Assembly (NCBI GenBank): GCA_015680685.1
Contig: MNCI01008033.1
Coordinates: 1,119,701 to 1,183,700, forward strand
Direction: 5' to 3'
DNA length: 64,000 nt
DNA from: Gnetum montanum
Taxonomy: Eukaryota; Streptophyta; Gnetopsida; Gnetales; Gnetaceae
Both the position numbers and the translations under genes were made by a program. Positions 22,411 through 33,147 of this stretch are shown here, one piece after another. Position 1 is the stretch's first letter; every line of letters begins with the position of its first letter. The notes under the pieces are model-generated. The model had not been told where the DNA came from. It ran no database searches and saw only the letters and a program-made list of their open reading frames with translations.

Positions 22411-24700
22411 GAGCTAGCCACTTACTTTTCTAATTCTAATCCTGGCATATCCATTGTCTATATTACCAAGTTTACATTTTAGAGGTCGGCTAATTTCATA
22501 TGCTTCATCATAGCTTCAATTACAACTCCTTTAGGTGAACCTTAGCTTGATTGTAGATGTTAAGTTTATCAAAGATGGATATCCATACATCACCTCTTTG
22601 CTAGAGTTGCTAGAGGGATTTGTTCACCTTAGCCTTCATCAACTTCATTTCTTTTCATTAATCTCCTTATGTATTCCAACTTGGTCCTTGTAGTAATTCT
22701 TAACTCTTTCATATTTCAAGGCTTCATTCTTCTAAATGGTAATCTCAATGATGGTATTCTTGAGAAGGATACTAATGATTCATTTAGGAGGATTGTATAA
22801 GTCAATTGTAAGCCTTAGATTTAAGATGTATCTCATGCACCTTGTGTTTTTGATTTCATGTGCATGGTTAAGGTTTCCATCTCTCAGGCATGCATCCTTA
22901 CCTTTCTATTCCCACTCATAGGTTTGGGACATGTTTTGAGCTTCTCAAGAAGTCTCTAGCTTCATTTAGAGACCTTCAAAAGGTTTTGACTTATCCTAAA
23001 GCCTCCTAGCTTTGATCTATAATAACAAAGGTAAAGTATGATTATAGGGATGCATTGGCTTTCTTGCACTAGTGCACTTCATGCATTAGCATAGGGGTGA
23101 TTTTGCACATTTCCTCCCTTGGGTAAGTGATTTCTTTCCTATTTTGTGTGTGTTTTGAGTCACCATTTTCAATAGTATGACTAGAATTTGTTAGAGCACT
23201 ACCTTGTTTACATAGCTTTGAATGATTTGATCAATGCAAGGTCTAGAATTTGCGCAGTGAATAAAGCTTATGATTTTTCTCAATTTTGTATTGTTGATGC
23301 CTTAAACATTAAATTTCCTACTCTTGGAAACCTAATCAATCCCTAAGTATTTCTAGATTCCAAGTGATGATGACTTGCTTTTGGTCTACACAAATGACAA
23401 AAATTTCTTTCTCTACTGAATAGCTTTTTATTAGACTAACACATTCTACCATACTAGGGTAGGGGTGATCTGAATCCAAAGCATAGAAAATTGGTATCCT
23501 ATCAAACTTATTAAAGTATTTAGTACCCTCACTTTCAAATGAAAAATTTCAAGCACTTTGTGCTTTACTAATGGACCTAACTTTAAACTCCTCCACTTGG
23601 CTAGTAACATCAATAAATTTCACATCATTGATGCTTATTTGAGTTGCAATAACCACATTCAACCTTTAGTATAATTTAATACTATTTCCACCTTATACTA
23701 ATAAAGAATGAGCATATCCATATACTTAGTTTTGGGCTTAAGGATGATTATTGACCCCTTAGGCTATTTCACATTTTCATCATGGGTTTCACCTCACAAA
23801 GGATGAAATCATTCTCTACTATCATACTTATTCCAAGATTTTTGGAGCTTTAATCCTTTGTATTATGTGTCAAAATGTAACATCACATGAGGCCACTAGT
23901 TTCTATTCTGGAAAAGGTCTTGGAACATACTTTCCAAAAAATCTATGTGATTAGGACCTTGCACATTTGGGTCTACAAATTTGCATACCCATGTTGAAGT
24001 TAGTTTTCACTTAAACAAAGTTGACTATAAACTTTTGCTAACTTTGAAAAATCTAACATATCTCTCCATAACTATTTGAGAGCATGGTGTTTTAGAAATT
24101 ACCTTAGAAGTATATGTTTCAATGAGTAATGTGCTATTGGCATTGAATTACCAATATTCCATTATTTCACACAGTTCTTCCAAATGTTTTCTGTAGAAAA
24201 GGGCCTTCTTCTAGCTTCTTTATCTCTAATTACGTCTCATAAATAATCTTTGTGAGTTCTATAAGGAATCCTAGAAGAATTCCCTCTAGATTTCAAGATG
24301 ATATTTTCTTCTAGACTAGTCTAGATCATTATGTGGAAGTGGCTAATGTAGAATTTTAAAAATTTAGTTGCTTCTTGATGAGTCTACAGCTTTTGTGGTA
24401 GCAATGAAACATCATCAAATAGGGGCTTGTACTTGATTGGTCCTAAACTTCTTTGCTTATTTTCCATAACACACCTTTTGTCCACTAGAAAGAAAAACAT
24501 AGGCTTGATCAACAAGAACCTAGGTGCTATGAAATTATTGCATATCAAAAAAAAATTAACTTTTGACCACATTGAAAACACAATTTTTTGCATTCATTGC
24601 TAACTATAATTGATATTTTTTCTACTCACGTAGCTTCAAGACTTAGTATTTTGACATGAATCTTATAAAGTTTTTATGATAAATATCATAATTGCTTCCA
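22411..24700. other. AT-rich sequence, no recognised gene
   Basis: This is the other flank of the 19 kb insertion and should continue the sequence left of 3278. Short open frames at 22736-22921 and 24384-24593 have no motif. A minus-strand coiled-coil-like reading near 22600-22930 might continue the one at 3060-3270. I see no domain I can name. Confidence 0.5.
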
Positions 24701-24704
24701 AACT

Positions 24705-25588
24705 TCTTGATGAGCTAGGAAAAATTTGGGGTTAGATTGCGTTAATAATTATCTTCATTGTAGAGATTGTCATCTCATTTATGACTAACCTACAAGTTGT
24801 ATCCATGGAGGAATGGTTCAAAAGTAAAAATGATTATCAAGACAAATAATAATTAGAGTTGAATTCAATTGAAGACACCACACTTATGACTATCAATTAT
24901 AAGTAAAATCAACTATGCTTCACCTTAACTTCTAACATTAAGTTCAAAGATAAACATAACCAATTAAACCAAATTGATATTAAATAAATTCCTAAAAGAT
25001 ATAGAACATTACAAAGGAAATGTCATCTAATTTGTGACCCTACTCTATTGTTTCCTTAATGCAACAACTTCACAACCTTATTACCTTATTAGTTTTTCAT
25101 TGACACAAAGCATCAATACTCTTTCTCAGTAATTAAATATGAACAAGGGTTCAATTTGGTGTGGGTTCTTATTTATACTAGGAATATCATACAAAAATAA
25201 TTATTTGGATAATCACTTGTTATCAAAGAATTTAATATCAATCGATTCAAATGTTCATTAAAGTATATTTCCAATTCTATCATCCTCGATTATCATTGCA
25301 AATCACCCTTTTTTTTTTGCCTAAATTGATATCTCAATTTTTTCTCAAAGCCTTAGTTCATTGAAGCTCAAGCTATTGATCTTTATCACTGACTTTGTGT
25401 GAATTGATAAAATTGATATCAATTCTTATCACTTCTATGATTACCTACAAAAAACAAGCTTAAAGACTAAAATCAATCCGTATTGATTTAAGGTACTATA
25501 ATTGATTATCGTTAATAAATAAAAATAGTAAAAAAAATAAAAATGCTAGTTTATGATGTTAAAATTGAAATAATTTTGGGGTTTAACA
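24705..25588 (-). mobile_element. Old LTR, same family as the LTR at 44682, minus orientation
   Basis: Read on the minus strand from 25588, it starts TGTTAAACCCCAAAAT, like TGTTGATACCCCAAAT at 44682. Near the other end it shares blocks with 45470-45670: TTGAACTTAA, GATTTGATT..., CTTTTGAACCATTCCTCCATGGA and TGACTAACCTACAAG-like wording. The decayed sequence TTTGGAAGCAATTA at about 24690-24706 sits where the primer site would be. No second LTR or gag was recognised to its left, so it may be a solo or truncated copy. The left limit is approximate. Confidence 0.55.
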
Positions 25589-26269
25589 TAGACCCAAAAT
25601 AGCATGTGGCCAATGCTTAGCCATAAAGGTGAAATTAATAAAACATTTATATATCTGCTCAAGAAAATTATTAAAAAAACTAATATGTATAAGGGCTTAA
25701 TTTATACTATTGATATTTTAATATATTATTTCAACACCAAAATGGGATACATTAAAACATGTATCAACACATAAGAAAAAGAATATAAACATTATGTTGT
25801 CCATTATATAAACACAAAATTAAACTTGTCCATTGTCCACCATGCACAACGTTTACACAATCATGAAATAACAAAAATAAAATTTAGTGTTGAGGCTTTG
25901 ATTAAGCCTCAAAGCTTGCTTCAACTTCCATGTCTTCCTAAAAATTAGAGGGTTCTACCCCTTCATCATCATTGCAGATTTGAGGGTGGACATATTTTTC
26001 AATGTATGCCATCCTCTTGTCCATGGTGGTAATGGTGGAGCTAACTTTCTGAAGTATTGAGAGGATCTTCCACTATGTGGATTGGAGCTCATGTAGTTGG
26101 GATAGAACTTCATCTTGAAAACAATGAAATTCACTAGCGTTTGGTGCTAATGAAAAATTGGGCTCTTGATATTCAGTTATGAATGGTCCAACTTTTGTAT
26201 AAATCTTCAAAGAATGGGCAAAAGTGTCCTTCTTCAAAATGGAAAGGTGTATCTTTATGCTTGTTTGTA
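25589..26269 (-). other. Remnant with a coiled-coil-like minus-strand reading
   Basis: At about 26130-25930 the minus strand reads FHCFQDEVLSQLHELQST, then after one stop KVSSTITTMDKRMAYIEKY, suggestive of a coiled-coil tail such as the end of a gag or transposon protein. I cannot assign it. The rest is AT-rich without genes. Confidence 0.3.
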
Positions 26270-26380
26270 GCTTGGGAATACACTACCTCAATTTATGATC
26301 AAGGTATGGAAACTCAAATCCAAGAACAAGAGGATTTAAGATTTAGACAACACTTGATAAGAATGCTAATGTTTGATAAC
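26270..26380 (+). pseudogene. Caulimovirid ORF fragment, plus strand
   Basis: This fragment matches, in opposite orientation, the viral coding sequence at about 40790-40905. Shared wording includes EYTTSIYDQGMETQIQEQED versus the equivalent minus-strand reading there. It is an isolated piece of the N-terminal part of the polyprotein, placed at the left edge of viral block I. The open frame 26183-26419 that contains it is chimeric: its first third is not viral. Confidence 0.75.
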
Positions 26381-26795
26381 ATTGATCTCCAACCACAGAA
26401 GGACTTCATTATAGATTAAGACTACTAGCTTGAGGAGTAGACAACCCTAATGCATGACTTGCTAATGCCTCTTACTAGTAGTCTTAATCTGTTATGAAGT
26501 CCTTCTATGGTTGGAGCTCAATCTCTTGGATGAGTTACAATTAGATTTTGAGTCTAAGTCAAAATTAGAAGTCCGATTATGCCTGATAAAGTTTGTATTG
26601 CTGGTCTTATTGTTATCTTGAGATCTATTATGTACTAGCTGGAAGCTATGTCTATGTAGAATTTAATGCAAGAAAGGCTTGGTTAAGAAGGTTTATCCTT
26701 TGGTTTTTTCTTTCTCCTCTATTTAATGTGCCATGAAAAAAGAGTGAGAGTGTGAGGTGTGAGTTGAGAAAATAATCGTTGTGTGAGGCAGCTTT
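26380..26795. repeat. Inverted duplication of viral intergenic sequence (hairpin)
   Basis: About 26380-26474 is viral intergenic DNA in minus orientation, matching 27660-27745. About 26474-26795 is the same region in plus orientation, continuing through the TATA area at about 26717-26725. The arms GATCTCCAACCACAGAAGGA... at 26384 and ...AGTCCTTCTATGGTTGGAGC near 26500-26518 form a long inverted repeat with a spacer of about 45 bases. At about 26795 the orientation switches back to minus. Confidence 0.75.
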
Positions 26796-27160
26796 TCCAT
26801 TTCATCTAATTCGTGAGTAGCTTGTTGTTCTACATCATCCTTGACCCATTCATCTTGAATCCATCCTCTAGTTGTGCCTTCTGGGATTGGCCAGGGTAAT
26901 TAGCCACTTAGACTAAAAGTTGGCCACTCATCTTTTGTCCATTGTGCTTCTGGAATTTCAATATCAAAATAATAAGAATTAGTAAAAATTGTTCCATTTT
27001 CAAAGGTATCTCTGACATCAGAATTGAATTCTTCACAGACTTCATAAATATCTGGTTCTGAGTTCATATCTTCCCATGCTATATTAGCTGGCTGAAACAT
27101 AAGATGAGCATTCACTTCAGATACTATTTGATCCAAGTCTTGAGATTATTTAGATACCAT
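26795..27160 (-). pseudogene. Second (redundant) copy of the viral ORF start
   Basis: The minus-strand reading starts at ATG 27160 and has a stop at codon 5, then an open frame 27136-26900 with AHLMFQPANIAWEDMNSEPD and AQWTKDEWPTFSLSG. The same reading occurs at 41749-41380, the true start of block I. Being present at both ends of the integrated copy, it shows the insert is longer than one genome unit. It is truncated at 26795 by the inverted piece. The function of this N-terminal region is not known to me. Confidence 0.8.
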
Positions 27161-27224
27161 TATTGTTGTAGTTTCTAACATATTGAGATTCTCATGCACT
27201 AGCTCTACCACTGCTTCTATCATT

Positions 27225-27237
27225 GGCTCTGATACCA
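27225..27237 (-). promoter_or_regulatory. Viral tRNA-Met primer-binding site
   Basis: The minus strand reads TGGTATCAGAGCC, continuing AATG. This is the initiator tRNA-Met complement characteristic of Caulimoviridae, where minus-strand DNA synthesis starts. It lies about 65 bases upstream of the ORF ATG at 27160. It supports the pararetrovirus assignment independently of the protein motifs. Confidence 0.9.
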
Positions 27238-28243
27238 TTGTAGGGTGAGATTCACCAAACTTCAAAATCTACAACACTTTCTTCAAATCATCATGGAATT
27301 CTCATGCTGTCCTAAAACCCATGGTGCACTCAGAAGAAAAAGACAATGAATATGTAGAAGCAACATAATAGAAACTTGAAAAGCTACTTCGCATAGTGAT
27401 CATTTTCTCAACTCACACCTCGCGCTCTCACTGTTTCTTCACAACACGTTAAATAGAGGAGAAAGATAGAACCAAAGGATAAACCTTGTTAACTAAGCCT
27501 TTATTGCATCAACTTCTTCAGAGACACAACTTCTAGCTGCTACATAATAGATCTTAGAACAACAACAAGACCAGCAATACAAACTTTATGAGGCATAATC
27601 AAACTTCTAATTCTGACTTAGACTTAGACTCTGATTGTAACTCATCCAAGAGATTGAGCTCCAACCATATAAGGACTTCATAACAGATTAAGAATACTAG
27701 CTTAAGGAATAGATGATCCCAATGCATGGTTTGTTAATGCTTGTTACTTGCCCTTTACAAGAGGGGATACATGGATATATAGAGGATAGATTAACTCTAG
27801 TTGCGTGACTTGCATGCCAAGTAATTTGATCCTTATCTTCAACTGCTGATGTCTAAGTAACTAGATCCTTATCTTCAGCTACTGACAGCTTATCATTACC
27901 CACTCATCACCTTTAATATCGCTTTATGGATGAAGTAGATCTTGCCATATGTTCACGTGTAGTCGATGCAGTTTTTAATTAGCTTTGAAAGATCTTCGAG
28001 AATATTTGATGGAGATGTTGATGATGTGGCCTCATCTAGTGGTACTTTCTTGGGGACTATAGCTTCATTCTCATACCATGTAACTTCCTGGTATAGGTTG
28101 ATTCGTTAAAAAGACTTGCAAAGATTATTTTCAAATGCATTGCTCTGAAGGAGCTCTTGGAAGAAGTTTCTGGATAACTAATTAAAGAATAATGGTCTTC
28201 TAATTAGTAGGATGTTGTCTAGAACTTTCATTGTTCATAAGTG
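27238..28243 (-). promoter_or_regulatory. Viral intergenic region with putative promoter
   Basis: About 1 kb of non-coding viral DNA lies between the end of the coding region and the primer-binding site, the usual place of the single caulimovirid promoter and polyadenylation signals. On the minus strand a CTATTTAAC TATA-like box lies at 27448-27456, about 210 bases upstream of the primer site. An AATAAA lies a little further upstream, near 27505. The same TATA-like box recurs in the copies at about 26717 and 50964. Transcription start is inferred, not shown. Confidence 0.65.
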
Positions 28244-28490
28244 TTAAAGTATCTTAGGTTCCAACCAACTCCATTTTAAATTGTTTATTATGCAGTCTAT
28301 TCTTCCTATCATATTCACATAGAAATCTAATGTAGCATATTGTTTGGATATGCTCATGGTAGATTCTTGAGGAAACATTATAAGAATCCTTCTACACCAT
28401 TTTACTCTATCTTCCAATGTTTGAACCAACCAAGAATGCCAATCTTCATTATCCTGCATTGGATTTTGAGAGTATCCACCTTCTAGAGAA
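28244..28490 (-). pseudogene. Viral C-terminal region downstream of RNase H
   Basis: A 71-residue open frame contains WCRRILIMFPQESTMSIS and LDFYVNMIGRIDCIINNLKW. The same segment is found in block II at about 50470-50740 (plus) and 52210-51901 (minus), so it is a conserved part of this virus. It lies between RNase H and the intergenic region. It may be the C-terminal end of the polyprotein or a separate small ORF. I do not recognise its function. Confidence 0.6.
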
Positions 28491-28559
28491 CTTTATTTTG
28501 AATATGTCGGCTACATCATATTTTCTTGCTACATTTTTAATTTTTTGGTCAATGCATCT

Positions 28560-28920
28560 AGTAAATGATTTACTGCTACCAGTATTATTTCAATAGTAAA
28601 CTTGTATTGGGCCAAGAGAAATTGCCACCAGGTAAATCTTTGCAATTTTGGTGATGGCTAAATCTTCCTTTTTAACAGTGATGCCAAATTTGCTAAATCT
28701 ATTTGTAGAATGAACAATTCTTCAACCAAATAAATGTGAAATTTTTCTATTCCCTTGATTGCTGCAAGAATCTCTTTTTTAGTAGGCCAGTAATTTAGCT
28801 CATTCTTCTGGAATGCTCTTGAAGCATAGGCACAAATTTCTTCTTCTTCTCTTTTCTTTCCCGTTCTTAGCAACACAACGATCCATGCATCATAGCTAGC
28901 ATCTGTATTTAGAATGAATG
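28560..28920 (-). pseudogene. Viral RNase H
   Basis: The open part 28876-28658 begins with GKKREEEEICAYASRAF and continues ELNYWPTKKEILAAIKGIE and FHIYLVEELF, the caulimovirid RNase H pattern (Tyr-Ala-Ser, then the Glu-containing KEILA helix). The final catalytic Asp region reads ...DLANLASLL and is frayed, with stops beyond 28660. The enzyme would remove the RNA template during reverse transcription. RT lies directly upstream. A cleaner copy is at 49151-48804. Confidence 0.85.
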
Positions 28921-29122
28921 ATCCATGTAGGATGGGAGATAATGGAGGAAAAATTTAACATTATTTCCTTAACTAATGAACTTGCTTGGTAGCTTGATGT
29001 GTCCATTGAAATGAAGTTTGATTTTTGCATCTTCGAATCTTAGTGGTTTTGCCTAATAGCTTAGCTATATATTTGGCCACATAATTAAGACATCCAAGAA
29101 ATATTAAACATTGATCTTTGTT

Positions 29123-29800
29123 TTATAGCTGATCTAGAAACAATGAGATCTTCTGTAGAACATGTGGTTGCATGTGAATTTTTTCATCTTTCAATGTTAC
29201 TCCAAGAAATTCAATTTCTCTTCTTCCTATTTGAAACTTCTTTGGATCTTCAGATAACCCTATTCCATGTTTCTTGCATAGATGAAAAAATACCTTCAAA
29301 TTTTCAACATGTTCTAATACTAAATTGCAGTAGATCAGAAAATCATCTATATAGTTTGCAACAAAATTAGAAACTTTTCCAAAAATAGCATCCATTCTTC
29401 TTTGAAATTGTGATGGGGCATTCTTCAATCTGAATGGCATAACAAGACATTCATATAATCCTTGCAACATGATAAATGTCATTTTATGAATATCTTGCTT
29501 AGTGTTTTTTATCTGATGATACCCGCTCTTACAATCAAATTTGCTGAGGATGTCCTTTTCTACTACCTTTTGGATCATTGCATCTCTATTTGGTAATGAC
29601 CATTTTATTTCAATGTTTATTACATTAAGTGAAATATAATTGATAACCATTATAGGCTTTTCTTTTTTTATTTCCACATGGTTACAGACAATGAACCTTG
29701 AGGAGGCATAATTTGACTGAGATTCTTTGATCAATCCCTTTTTCTGAAACTCCTCTACCTATAATCGTAGCTCTTCTACATCTACTGGATTTAGGATTAT
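29123..29800 (-). pseudogene. Viral reverse transcriptase
   Basis: A 203-residue open stretch shows the caulimovirid RT blocks in order: SRFIVCNHVEIKKEKP, MVINYISLN, FDCKSGYHQIK, MPFRLKNAPSQFQRRMD, and the catalytic box NYIDDFLIY, then FLGVTLKDEKIHM. The YIDD box is intact. The reading FRLKNAPSQFQRRMD is typical of Caulimoviridae rather than Ty3/gypsy. The open stretch starts after stops at about 29735-29760 and ends near 29123. RT copies the pregenomic RNA into DNA. Its lineage within the family (petuvirus-like or florendovirus-like) cannot be settled here. Confidence 0.9.
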
Positions 29801-29974
29801 TGCCTTACTTTGTACTAGAATGTCGTGTACTATAGGGATCAATGCTTCTAGACTATCTTTTTCCTAGAATTGTAGAGGATGTTCACAACAATATGATAAT
29901 AATTCTTCTTGCACTTGCATAAGCACATATGCTGCTTGTTCATTAAGCCCTTGAATACAAGCTTTCATCAATTT

Positions 29975-30450
29975 TTACCAATGCCTGTATTTTGCTTTGG
30001 TAATATCTTCTATTTGATGTTGAGTAATAATTTCTAAAATTAATGGATTGGCAGATGTAAAGACACTTCTGATTTGTTGATGTTTTTTTTTGTGCAACTC
30101 TGGTGAAATCTTGTAAATTTCTATTTTTTGGCCAGATTCATTATTAGGATTGTAAAATATAAGCAAATCTAGCCCAATTGTATAAGGAGAGAGTGCATCT
30201 ATGAAGTGTGCTCCAAGGACCACATTAAAACCACTATCAGAAATTTGGACAAAATTTTTCTTTCCAACATAAAAATTTCCTAACTGGATAGGAATATTGA
30301 ATGCAAAATGAGTTAGACTTCTTACTCCATTCATGGTATCAAGATTGACTAGGTTTGGATGAGACACCCAATTCTCAAACACATCTTTGTGGCAAAAATT
30401 CAAGATTGCTCCAATGTCAACAAAAGCTTAATATTTCTTCTAGTTTCACT
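29975..30450 (-). pseudogene. Viral aspartic protease
   Basis: The minus-strand reading includes FVDIGAILNF around the active-site Asp near 30400-30430, then a 142-residue open frame with FCHKDVFENWVSHPNL, FAFNIPIQLGNFYVGK, SGFNVVLGAHFI and LSPYTIGLDL. This layout is that of a retroviral-type protease placed before RT. The Thr of the active-site triad is Ile here, whereas the block II copy at 54160 has a different change. An in-frame stop precedes the active site. It would process the viral polyprotein. Confidence 0.8.
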
Positions 30451-30899
30451 TAGCATTAACTAGAAACTTGATTGGTATGATGATTACACTATGTAAAAAC
30501 ATAAGATGCTTTATTTGATGTTGTTGTTAAGCTTGAATGGTAGGTTTTGATAAGCTTCAAGCTTTTTCAAGTTTTGTAACAATAGGAAATCTCTTTTCAT
30601 ATGGTGTAATCAAGAATTTTGGGGGTACCTTTTGAAGGATTGTCATTGGCTTTATGCTTGAATGAGATGTGCTAGGTACAACTCATAATTCTTCACTGCA
30701 ATGCAGGTCATCATTTTGATCTTCTATAGATTTCTGGGACATATGATGTGTTAACTGTTCAATGTCACCTTCTGATGCAAAATACATTTCTTGATCATTT
30801 AACCAAGAATCAATTTTGGCATCATCATCTACTGAGAGTTGTTGTATCTAGTCTTCAGCTACATCTATGCTGTCCTAGTCTGAAAATTGGGTTTGCATC

Positions 30900-32127
30900 A
30901 TCATTCCTCTTGACGGCTCTTGATTATTTTCATCTTCCTCTGGATTTGATTGTACTTCTTCTTTAGATTTCCTTCACTTTCTGAATCATCATCATAGAGT
31001 AATTGAATTTAGTAAGTCTGCTTAGTTGGTTCCTCTTGCTTTGGATCATCAACTAGTTCCCATTCTTCTAAATCATTGTCGAAGAATTCTTTGATCATTG
31101 GATCTGACTTTCGTTATGGGCATTCATGAGCATAATGTCCAAATTTCTTACAGTGATAATAGGATACCGTTTTGTAATTGATAGGATATCTTCTTTTTTT
31201 GGAAAACACAGTCGTTCTCCTTATTCATTGTAGTCTTGAACCCCTCTACCATCTTCGTCTTGTGAATCTCAGATATCTCTGGATATTTGTTGCCTTTGTC
31301 ACCTTCTTTCTTCTTGGTATTTTGGGTGGTCTACCAAAAACATCTCCTCCATCTAAATTAGCATAAACTTCTACTGATGGGAGCAATTTTGTTAAACTCA
31401 CATTGTAACATGCAAACTGAAGCTCTTAGTTGGTCATATGGATGATATTAGCAAAATAGGTGAGAGATAGGTCCATATTCTTTTCAATGGCTTTGTAAAG
31501 TACCATATTCCCAAGCTTAGAAAGAAAACTTCCTAAATATAGTAAGGAAATCATAGGGTCTTGATGCAATGCTAACCTGTAAACTTCTTTACTATATTCA
31601 GGATTAAACTAATCAAAGTATTTTAGATTGGTAAGCTTCTTTTAACTTAAAAGCACTTTATCTAATATTCGTAGATTGGCAAACAAATCAATAGTGAATT
31701 CAATTACTAGGGCTACAAATACTCCTTGTAATCCTTATTGCAATATTTCCTCCTCCTATTGTTTAAGCACTGAACTTTCCCACCAATGATGGATTTTCCT
31801 GATGGCTTTGGTAAATGCTCTTAGAATAATTGTTCTTTTATTCAGTTGCAATACTATCATTACTATTTGCAACTAATCTATCCATAATTAGATAGCATGC
31901 AACACTTATTTTGGTGGTAAGTAGTTGATGTCTATAACAGGAACTATTGTTGCTGGCCATTGTTGAAATGCTGAGAAGGCCAATGGTTGTTGATACTATC
32001 TCTAAGGTGGATTTGATCTTCTTGCCATCATTAGTCTAGTTTAATAGCCATTATCTTCGAGTTTGGCAATATGTTCATCCTTGTGTTGTGCTTTCTTTTC
32101 AAAAATTGCCTGACTCTTAGGAGATTT
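30900..32127 (-). pseudogene. Viral capsid region with zinc knuckle
   Basis: The broken minus-strand reading from the retroelement insertion leftward contains a helical region with LWIDQLQIV, RAFTKAIRKIHHWWESS, DPMISLLYLGSFLSKLG and EKNMDLSLTYFANI, then basic RRKKVTKA and SYYHCKKFGHYAHECP, followed by an acidic Asp/Glu-rich tail with DDDSESEG. This order (capsid core, basic patch, Cys/His knuckle, acidic tail) fits a caulimovirid coat protein. In the copy at 50230 the knuckle keeps its first Cys with spacing C-X3-C-X4-H-X4-C. The Athila-like element splits the N-terminal part at 32132/39172. Confidence 0.7.
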
Positions 32128-32132
32128 GGTGT
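32128..32132. repeat. Left target duplication GGTGT of the 7 kb element
   Basis: It is identical to 39172-39176. Confidence 0.9.
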
Positions 32133-33147
32133 TGATGAGTGGCGAGGTACCCCTACACTCAACCATACAAATACGAGCGTGCACACACGATCCGGTCGAA
32201 CTCCGCAGACTAAATGCCTTAACACCACAAGAAACACTTGGGGTTAATCGTTCGTTGTCTTCCCAGGCTTGCTTGTATGTGTCACGGTGTATGGTTAAGC
32301 AAGTCTNNNNNNNNNNNNNNNNNNNNNNNNNNNNNNNNNNNNNNNNNNNNNNNNNNNNNNNNNNNNNNNNNNNNNNNNNNNNNNNNNNNNNNNNNNNNNN
32401 NNNNNNNNNNNNNNNNNNNNNNNNNNNNNNNNNNNNNNNNNNNNNNNNNNNNNNNNNNNNNNNNNNNNNNNNNNNNNNNNNNNNNNNNNNNNNNNNNNNN
32501 NNNNNNNNNNNNNNNNNNNNNNNNNNNNNNNNNNNNNNNNNNNNNNNNNNNNNNNNNNNNNNNNNNNNNNNNNNNNNNNNNNNNNNNNNNNNNNNNNNNN
32601 NNNNNNNNNNNNNNNNNNNNNNNNNNNNNNNNNNNNNNNNNNNNNNNNNNNNNNNNNNNNNNNNNNNNNNNNNNNTACTCACGCGTTGCGACGAGCAGCC
32701 GATTCCTTGATTAGCCGTACACATCCGTAGATGCTCGTAATCAAGTCGTACTCGTGTGCACTAGGAAAGAAATAAATAACAACAATAATTAAAACCATGT
32801 ACTGTAAGGTTTATCCAATCAAGTTCGTCTTTATTGCTGTACACAACTTGTGTTCAGGTTACAAAGTTGCTCGAATAAAGAGCCGTTCACTCTAGGACTC
32901 CTACTGCAGGCACATGGGAAAAATTCTAACTCTGGAGGGATCAAACTGCCAGAGCTTCGCTACTTCTAGCCAGGATTGGAAAATGAAGGGAGTATCGCCT
33001 CTTATTTATAGATATGGCGGCGGACCGCGATATCTCGTACACGATATCACAGGGAAAGACGTGATATTGCAGGGAAAGACGCGATATGGCGGCGACCGCG
33101 ATATCGCGTACGTGATATCATGGCACAGTGCATGTCGCGTCTCATCA
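32133..33147 (-). mobile_element. 3' LTR of the 7 kb Athila-like element
   Basis: It runs TGATGAG...CTCATCA, perfect 7 bp inverted ends, and repeats 38113-39171. A run of 369 N (32307-32675) interrupts it, presumably an assembly gap in a repeat. On the sense (minus) strand the U3 starts at 33147, has several GATATC-containing palindromic units between about 33014 and 33120, and a TATAAATA box at 33003-33010. Open frames running through the N block are artefacts. Confidence 0.9.
33003..33010 (-). promoter_or_regulatory. TATA box of the 3' LTR
   Basis: TATAAATA on the minus strand, about 140 bp from the U3 edge and directly next to the palindrome cluster. The equivalent boxes are at 39063-39071 and 56052-56059. 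Confidence 0.65.

Noticed and set aside
26380-26520. MicroRNA precursor
   Set aside because: The hairpin is explained by two opposed copies of the viral intergenic region, and the arms are longer than a typical plant miRNA stem.
32041-32724. Open frames of 158-227 codons crossing the N block
   Set aside because: They consist mostly of unknown bases and lie inside an LTR.
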